Shown here: one piece after another, positions 6,884-10,346 of the stretch | How the letters are laid out: every line of letters starts with the position of its first letter | Numbering within the stretch: the stretch's first letter is position 1 | Origin: Candidatus Kaiserbacteria bacterium RIFCSPLOWO2_01_FULL_54_13 | GTDB taxonomy: Bacteria; Patescibacteriota; Minisyncoccia; Phycocordibacterales; UBA2100 | Assembly: GCA_001781685.1 (NCBI GenBank) | Contig: MFLZ01000026.1 | Span: forward strand, 1 to 10,346 | Length of the DNA: 10,346 bases | Reading direction: 5' to 3' | The notes under the pieces: generated by a model | What the model was told of the DNA's origin: nothing | Databases searched by the model: none | The model's input: only the letters and a program-made list of their open reading frames with translations | Position numbers and translations under genes: made by a program

Positions 6884-6907
6884 AAAAACCCCTGCCCCAA
6901 GCAGAGA
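6884..6907 (-). terminator. Intrinsic terminator of the cobalamin riboswitch (expression platform)
   Basis: On the minus strand CTCTGC (6906-6901) pairs with GCAGGG (6895-6890) around TTGGG, extended by one T-G pair, and is followed by TTTTT (6888-6884). The 5' arm can instead pair with an upstream segment: minus-strand CCGAGCAG-GATT (6949-6938) with AATC-T-CTGCTTGG (6909-6897, one bulge). This gives a mutually exclusive antiterminator. A GTGCTG/CAGCAC hairpin (6921-6936) sits between the two. The layout is typical of transcriptional attenuation. Confidence 0.75.
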
Positions 6908-6955
6908 TTTCTCACAGTTCGTGCTGTATTCAGCACCAATCCTGCTCGGGATAAC

Positions 6956-7080
6956 GGCGAGTTGAAGACCGGACTTGTTCCCGCCGAGGCGGGACTTTAC
7001 CGTTGCGGCACAGTGGAGGAATTCTTGTCCTGCGTAGCTTTATGCGAAGCAGGAAACCTCACTTCCACAACTAACCGTGG
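6956..7080 (-). promoter_or_regulatory. Cobalamin (B12) riboswitch aptamer, RF00174-like
   Basis: Read on the minus strand, the order follows the cobalamin family. GTGGAA (7068-7063) stands where the family has GGGAA. A P5-like stem pairs GTGAGG (7062-7057) with CCTCCAC (7019-7013). AAGAATTCC corresponds to the usual AAATCC. The hallmark core CTGT-GCCGCAAC-GGTAA covers GCCGCAAC at 7009-7002. A perfect hairpin TCCCGCC/GGCGGGA (6994-6979) follows, and then AAGTCC...CTCGCC (6976-6956), resembling the AGTCAGGA...CTGCC end. The long arm with the GCCACTG B12 box is absent, as in the shorter subclasses. An extra hairpin CCTGC/GCAGG (7053-7029) extends the P5 loop. Context supports the call: the next two genes encode transcobalamin-like proteins. 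Confidence 0.75.
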
Positions 7081-7086
7081 AATGTG

Positions 7087-7114
7087 ATTGTATTCCTGCA
7101 GGCTTCCCGCGCAA
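7087..7114 (-). promoter_or_regulatory. Promoter of the riboswitch/DUF4430 operon (TTGCGC-16-TACAAT)
   Basis: On the minus strand TTGCGC (7114-7109), a 16-base spacer and TACAAT (7092-7087) predict a start near 7080, exactly where the riboswitch fold begins. The same -35 and spacer occur before the YhhQ gene. The promoter lies back to back with that of murI. Confidence 0.6.
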
Positions 7115-7155
7115 TGTGCATAACGTGTCAGAAAACAGAATCGAGAGATGTAAAG

Positions 7156-7164
7156 TGCTATAGT
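7156..7164 (+). promoter_or_regulatory. Extended -10 (TGC-TATAGT) for murI
   Basis: TGC plus TATAGT (7159-7164) ends seven bases before the ATG at 7172, so transcription would begin at or beside the start codon. No good -35 is visible, which suits an extended -10 promoter. Confidence 0.5.
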
Positions 7165-7171
7165 TTCGAAA

Positions 7172-7930
7172 ATGATTGGGATTTTCGATTCAGGGTCCGG
7201 GGGTCTCACCGTATTGCGCGCATTGCGCGACAGACTCACATCGCCCGATGTTCTCTACTTCGGTGACATCAAGAACGCGCCCTATGGATCAAAATCACAC
7301 GATGAACTCTCTCAGCTCACGATAGACGCGATTTCCTTTCTTCGCCAACGTGGAGTGCGGAGCATCATTTCGGCATGCAACAGTGTTTCTGCGTCGCTCG
7401 CGGTGTCGCTCTTTGATACGCTTGAAATAGCTCCGGCTCACCTCATTGAGATGGTGGGGCCTACCGTAGCGCTATTTAAGAATTCGAAAGAACGGCTGCT
7501 TCTCACCGCGACGCCCGCAACAGTAAAGAGCAGTCTCTATAGACAGGGATTCAAGATGATCGGAAAGGATGTCGTCGAGATCCCGATACCCGATCTTGCA
7601 GGCTCTATTGAATCCGGAGCGAAGGAGTCGGTACTGGAGGAAAAGATCACGGCAGCATTTGCCGGAGTTCGATTGCAGGATTTTGACGTGCTAATTCTCG
7701 CTTGCACGCACTATCCTCTGATTCTATCGGTTTTTCAGAGGATCTTCGGCTCACTCATAATTCTGGATCCTGCTCACGTCGTCTCCGAGCGCGCAGAGCG
7801 GGAGTGGTGGCCTCGTGAGGCAGGTGACGGCAAAACACATTTCGTTATCTCGAGAGACTCCGAGTGCTTTCGGGATTTTGTGAAAAGACTATTCCCGAAA
7901 ACTGACTACACGATCGAGGTACTGCAGTGA
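7172..7930 (+). CDS. murI: Glutamate racemase
   Basis: This cofactor-independent cytosolic enzyme makes D-glutamate for the peptidoglycan stem peptide. At 252 aa it is typical in length. The N-terminus GIFDSGSGGLTVL (3-15) carries the Asp-Ser substrate motif. YFGDIKNAPYGSKS (29-42) is the second signature. The two catalytic cysteines are Cys69 in SACNSVSA (usually ACNTA) and Cys178 in LACTHYPL, next to His180. It is transcribed away from the B12-regulated operon and ends six bases before the convergent Ate-like gene. It supports de novo wall synthesis alongside the MurA- and Mpl-like genes. Confidence 0.9.
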   Translation: MIGIFDSGSGGLTVLRALRDRLTSPDVLYFGDIKNAPYGSKSHDELSQLTIDAISFLRQRGVRSIISACNSVSASLAVSLFDTLEIAPAHLIEMVGPTVALFKNSKERLLLTATPATVKSSLYRQGFKMIGKDVVEIPIPDLAGSIESGAKESVLEEKITAAFAGVRLQDFDVLILACTHYPLILSVFQRIFGSLIILDPAHVVSERAEREWWPREAGDGKTHFVISRDSECFRDFVKRLFPKTDYTIEVLQ

Positions 7931-7936
7931 GCAGTT

Positions 7937-8701
7937 TTAGAAGAGGTGGCGGTTTTCTTTCCACTCGTCGAGTAATGCGATGCGGCGTGTGGCATCGGTC
8001 TTGAGACGGCTCCTAAGCCGTGCGAGCTTTGCTTCGCGTACCCACTCTCTGCCATTCCAATACTCTAGGCCGGGGAGATTGGTCTTGTAGCTCGCGCCGT
8101 TCGAATCGCCATAGACGGTACCGCAGTAGTAATACTTGGCACCACGGGCCTTGGCCACTCGGCCGATATCTAAGAGTACGTACATGCCAAATGAGGATTT
8201 ATCGAGTGTTGCGTCCCATGCGTGGAACCAATCGTGTGTCGTCGTCTCCGCCACGACCTCAAGCGAGTAGCCGCGCGGGACACCCGCGGCATCGCGGTAG
8301 ATGCCGACATTCGATATGATGCCGAAATCGAGGATAAAATCGAGGCGTGCAGCAGGCATGACAGAAGGACCGTGCACGCGGGCGAAATAGTCGAGCCAGA
8401 ATTGCTTCCATGCGGCATCAACCGGGAATTCTCTGAATGGAATTGTCTCGCGCGTGAAGCTCTCGAATTTCTTTGCGACGCGGCGGCATTCGCTGTCGAG
8501 CTCGAATTCCGGAAGATACATACGACCGCCGCGCGCCATATAAAACATTCCTTTACTCTCCGGAGAGCCGGAATAGGGGAGGTAGCCGCGCTCGTACATT
8601 TCTGAGAGTTTGTCTCCTGCTTCAAGCACGCCGTAATTGCAATAGCCGAAGGTGTAGGTTTTGGCATATTCGTGTCCGAGTTCGCTAGAGAAGAACTTCA
8701 T
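7937..8701 (-). CDS. Arginyl/leucyl-tRNA-protein transferase-like (Ate/Bpt) GNAT-fold protein
   Basis: The 254-aa protein resembles N-end-rule aminoacyl-tRNA-protein transferases in two places. One is YLPYSG...MYLPEFELDSECRRVAKKF (40-79), comparable to the substrate-side segment ending in SRSQRRV in Bpt/Ate. The other is the C-terminal GNAT half, FGMYVLLDIGRVAKARGAKYYYCGTVYGD (171-199) then ASYKTNLPGLEYW, comparable to the LG-Y-x-L-x-x-I-x-x-A...YYYLGYY-I...YK motif. The N-terminal Cys cluster of true Ate is not evident. The substrate is unknown. Its ATG overlaps the stop of the Mur ligase-like gene by 4 bases, so they are probably coupled. It could instead be another acyltransferase using aminoacyl-tRNA, as in wall-bridge synthesis. 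Confidence 0.6.
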   Translation of the reverse strand: MKFFSSELGHEYAKTYTFGYCNYGVLEAGDKLSEMYERGYLPYSGSPESKGMFYMARGGRMYLPEFELDSECRRVAKKFESFTRETIPFREFPVDAAWKQFWLDYFARVHGPSVMPAARLDFILDFGIISNVGIYRDAAGVPRGYSLEVVAETTTHDWFHAWDATLDKSSFGMYVLLDIGRVAKARGAKYYYCGTVYGDSNGASYKTNLPGLEYWNGREWVREAKLARLRSRLKTDATRRIALLDEWKENRHLF

Positions 8702-10107
8702 GCAAATGTATTATCGAGCCATTGCGGGATTTGTTCAATGAGGCCGTCCATCGGGCCAGATGAGGAAAGGAGGATAGTATCTCCTTTGCGGATTTCTCCG
8801 TTCAAAATATTCATTGCGTCATCTGGGCTTGTCGCTGGTTTGACCGCTACGCCTGAGCGTAAAAGTCGCTCGACCATTTCTTTTTGCGTGCTTTGCTCGT
8901 GCGTTTCCGCACCTTGCTCGGCGGGTTTGTAGAGCAGCACAAACCTGGCACCTTCGAAAGCTGTGTCGAACCAGTGCAGCATTTTTTTATTGCGCCAACT
9001 GAACGTGTGTGGCTCGAATACCACGACGAGGCGTTTGTCTGGATATTGTACTTTGAGCGCCCTGATGGCCGCTTGCAACTTCTCGCGCGAGGAGCCGAAG
9101 CCTTCGTATGCGGGAATGGATGAACGTGCGGTCTTTTGGTCAAGCCGCCGCGCGAGGCCCTTGAAACTTTTGAGTGCCTCGGCAAGTTGTTCGGGTGTTA
9201 TTAGCTTTTTCTCAAGTAGTATCGCAGAGGCGCCGACAATGTTTTGGACATTGTGCTCTCCCATGAGCGAGGTTGATAGCGCAACGACACGCTGCTTGAC
9301 ATGCATTAGGTCAAACGTCGTTTGCTCGCCATGCCTGACGCGTTCTGCGCGCCATGTGGCGGTCGGGGTCAGTCCATAGAAGATGACTTGTGCCTTTGTC
9401 TCTGCTGCAAGCGCTTTCGCATTGAGCTCATCGGCGCACAGAGCCAAAATGCCGTCGTTCGGAAGGATTGAAACGAATGCGTGAAATAGCTTCAAAAAAT
9501 CCTCCTGTGTTTTGTAGATGTTGACGTGATCGTGGGTTGCCGCCGTTATCAGCGCGTCGTGTGGCTGGTAGTGGGAGAATTTCGGGCGCGAATCATCGTG
9601 AGAGGTTGGATATTCGTCGCCTTCAATCACGAAGACAAGATGTGTACCTAGATGTGCCGGCTCCATTCCTTCCGGCGCAGCGCCGATAAACCACCCTGCG
9701 TCGATTCCCGAGCGTGAGAGACACCACGCAATGAGCGAGGTGATGGTTGATTTGCCGTACGAGCCAGCGACGACAATGGGTTCTCGATGCTCAACAATCT
9801 CGCCGAGCAACTCGGGAAATGAGGCGATCCGAATGCCGGATTCGTACGCCGCCTGCACTTCTGCGTTGTTTTCGCGTGTCAATTTCGCGTTCTTGCCAAT
9901 GACAATTAAGTTCGTGTCCGTTGGGATATTTTTGGGGTCATAAGAGGTTGCGAAGGGAATACCGTGCCGCTCAAGTTGGTTCGTCGCGGGAGGATACGCT
10001 TCGGCATCCGAGCCGCTCACTTGCCAGCCTTGTTCTTTGAGAAGAATTGCAGTCGCGCTCATTCCCATGCCCGCAATGCCGATGAAATGCGCCCGTTTTT
10101 GCTTCAT
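8698..10107 (-). CDS. mpl: Mpl/MurC-like Mur ligase
   Basis: The 469-aa cytosolic ATP-dependent ligase has an N-terminal Rossmann part (HFIGIAGMGMSATA, 7-20), an ATP loop GSYGKST (115-121; usually GTHGKT), EGDEYPTSHDDSR...KFSHYQP (162-182), HDHVNIY (192-198), GEHNVQN (283-289) and FEPHTFS (364-370). The EADEY...KF-H-Y type motif favours Mpl, which attaches recycled murein peptide to UDP-MurNAc, over MurC, which has EADESDASF. The D-D-(Y/F)-x-H-H-P-T segment of MurC/Mpl is replaced by YEGFGSS (334-340), so the peptide site may differ. A minus-strand CATAAT (10151-10146) could be its -10, leaving a leader of about 30 nt. The Ate-like gene follows with a 4-base overlap. Confidence 0.75.
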   Translation of the reverse strand: MKQKRAHFIGIAGMGMSATAILLKEQGWQVSGSDAEAYPPATNQLERHGIPFATSYDPKNIPTDTNLIVIGKNAKLTRENNAEVQAAYESGIRIASFPELLGEIVEHREPIVVAGSYGKSTITSLIAWCLSRSGIDAGWFIGAAPEGMEPAHLGTHLVFVIEGDEYPTSHDDSRPKFSHYQPHDALITAATHDHVNIYKTQEDFLKLFHAFVSILPNDGILALCADELNAKALAAETKAQVIFYGLTPTATWRAERVRHGEQTTFDLMHVKQRVVALSTSLMGEHNVQNIVGASAILLEKKLITPEQLAEALKSFKGLARRLDQKTARSSIPAYEGFGSSREKLQAAIRALKVQYPDKRLVVVFEPHTFSWRNKKMLHWFDTAFEGARFVLLYKPAEQGAETHEQSTQKEMVERLLRSGVAVKPATSPDDAMNILNGEIRKGDTILLSSSGPMDGLIEQIPQWLDNTFA

Positions 10108-10229
10108 CCCGTTAGAAGTAGGAAGTTTATCCTTCCGACTTGTGTATTATGCTGACAATAGTTCGACTCATATTTTGCGTCACTACATGCTCCCGTTCAA
10201 ACCACTTCTTCCGCAACTTCTAACGGGAT
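10106..10229. repeat. 14-bp perfect inverted repeat flanking a 96-bp spacer
   Basis: ATCCCGTTAGAAGT (10106-10119) is the exact reverse complement of ACTTCTAACGGGAT (10216-10229). The left arm includes bases of the Mpl-like start codon. The spacer holds -10-like hexamers on both strands (TATTAT plus, CATAAT minus, around 10145-10151). It could be paired operators around a divergent promoter, or a duplicated leader element. Confidence 0.5.
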
Positions 10230-10324
10230 TCATCAGAAGAGACTATAGCCTAGAGGAGCGAGAGAAGCGAGAGCCTGCTGTCGCTTTCGCGCGAGCGATG
10301 GCTAAACGAGCGAAGCGAGTATAG
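10187..10324 (+). CDS. Possible small ORF, 45 aa, uncertain
   Basis: An ATG at 10187 opens 45 codons ending at TAG. The N-terminal half is hydrophobic (MLPFKPLLPQLLTGFI) and the C-terminal half is highly charged (REKREP...KRAKRV). That second half comes from purine-rich near-repeats (GAGCGAGAGAAGCGAGAG, GAGCGAAGCGAG), so coding is doubtful. A TATTAT (10145-10150) lies upstream but no ribosome site is evident. I do not recognise it. Confidence 0.2.
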   Translation: MLPFKPLLPQLLTGFIRRDYSLEEREKREPAVAFARAMAKRAKRV

Positions 10325-10325
10325 C

Positions 10326-10346
10326 ATGATGATGACCGATGATGTA
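10326..10346 (+). CDS. Possible start of a CDS cut by the window edge
   Basis: ATGATGATGACCGATGATGTA stays open to the last base. TATAGC (10320-10325) would be a -10 six bases before the third ATG (10332), the same spacing as other genes here. Only seven codons are visible, so this is tentative. Confidence 0.25.

Noticed and set aside
6873..7130. 6S RNA, SRP RNA or a protein gene in the murI upstream gap
   Set aside because: No long open frame and none of the SRP or 6S hallmarks; the order of conserved blocks fits a cobalamin riboswitch on the minus strand, with a terminator before the gene.
10231..10325. Purine-rich near-repeats (GAGCGAGAGAAGCGAGAG and GAGCGAAGCGAG) as a CRISPR or tandem repeat
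   Set aside because: Units are short, irregular and without unique spacers of constant length.

Overview
The window reads as a compact bacterial chromosome segment with about half G+C. It most likely comes from a Candidate Phyla Radiation (Patescibacteria, Parcubacteria-like) organism. The lineage call is inference. It rests on short gaps and start/stop overlaps, divergent MurA and Mpl paralogs, an orphan PurN, a CofE-family protein with no F420 genes in view, tRNAs without an encoded CCA, and -10 boxes sitting almost on the start codon. TGA is used as a stop at the end of several genes, so the code in which TGA means glycine does not apply.

Layout. Bases 1-90 hold the open end of an unidentified CDS. 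Then come tRNA-Ile(GAT), a MurA-family enolpyruvyl transferase, a PurN-type formyltransferase and an alpha/beta hydrolase, all on the plus strand. tRNA-Leu(CAG) on the minus strand diverges from a plus-strand pair whose start and stop overlap: a YhhQ/VUT transporter and a CofE-family gamma-glutamyl ligase. Next, on the minus strand (6872 down to 4831), lie two exported proteins of the transcobalamin/intrinsic-factor type. One is a small membrane-tethered DUF4430 protein. The other combines a DUF4430-like domain, an alpha/alpha toroid and a C-terminal membrane anchor. Glutamate racemase (plus) diverges from them. A minus-strand pair follows: an Mpl/MurC-like ligase (10107-8698) overlapping an Ate/Bpt-like acyltransferase. 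The right end (10108-10346) holds an intergenic region with a 14-bp inverted repeat and perhaps the start of another gene.

Main find. The leader of the DUF4430 operon (about 7080 to 6884, minus strand) looks like a cobalamin riboswitch. It has the GCCGCAAC-GGTAA core, a P4/P5-like stem, a 3' conserved segment, and then an antiterminator/terminator pair whose terminator ends in GCAGGGG-TTTTT just before the start codon. A B12-responsive leader placed upstream of two transcobalamin-like surface proteins gives a coherent hypothesis: a vitamin B12 capture system in a reduced bacterium that probably cannot make B12.

Other themes. MurA, MurI and Mpl point to peptidoglycan precursor synthesis and recycling. 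PurN and the CofE-family ligase may both touch folate metabolism, which is inference. At least five genes have a -10-like hexamer ending 6-11 nt before the ATG, suggesting leaderless or nearly leaderless mRNAs.
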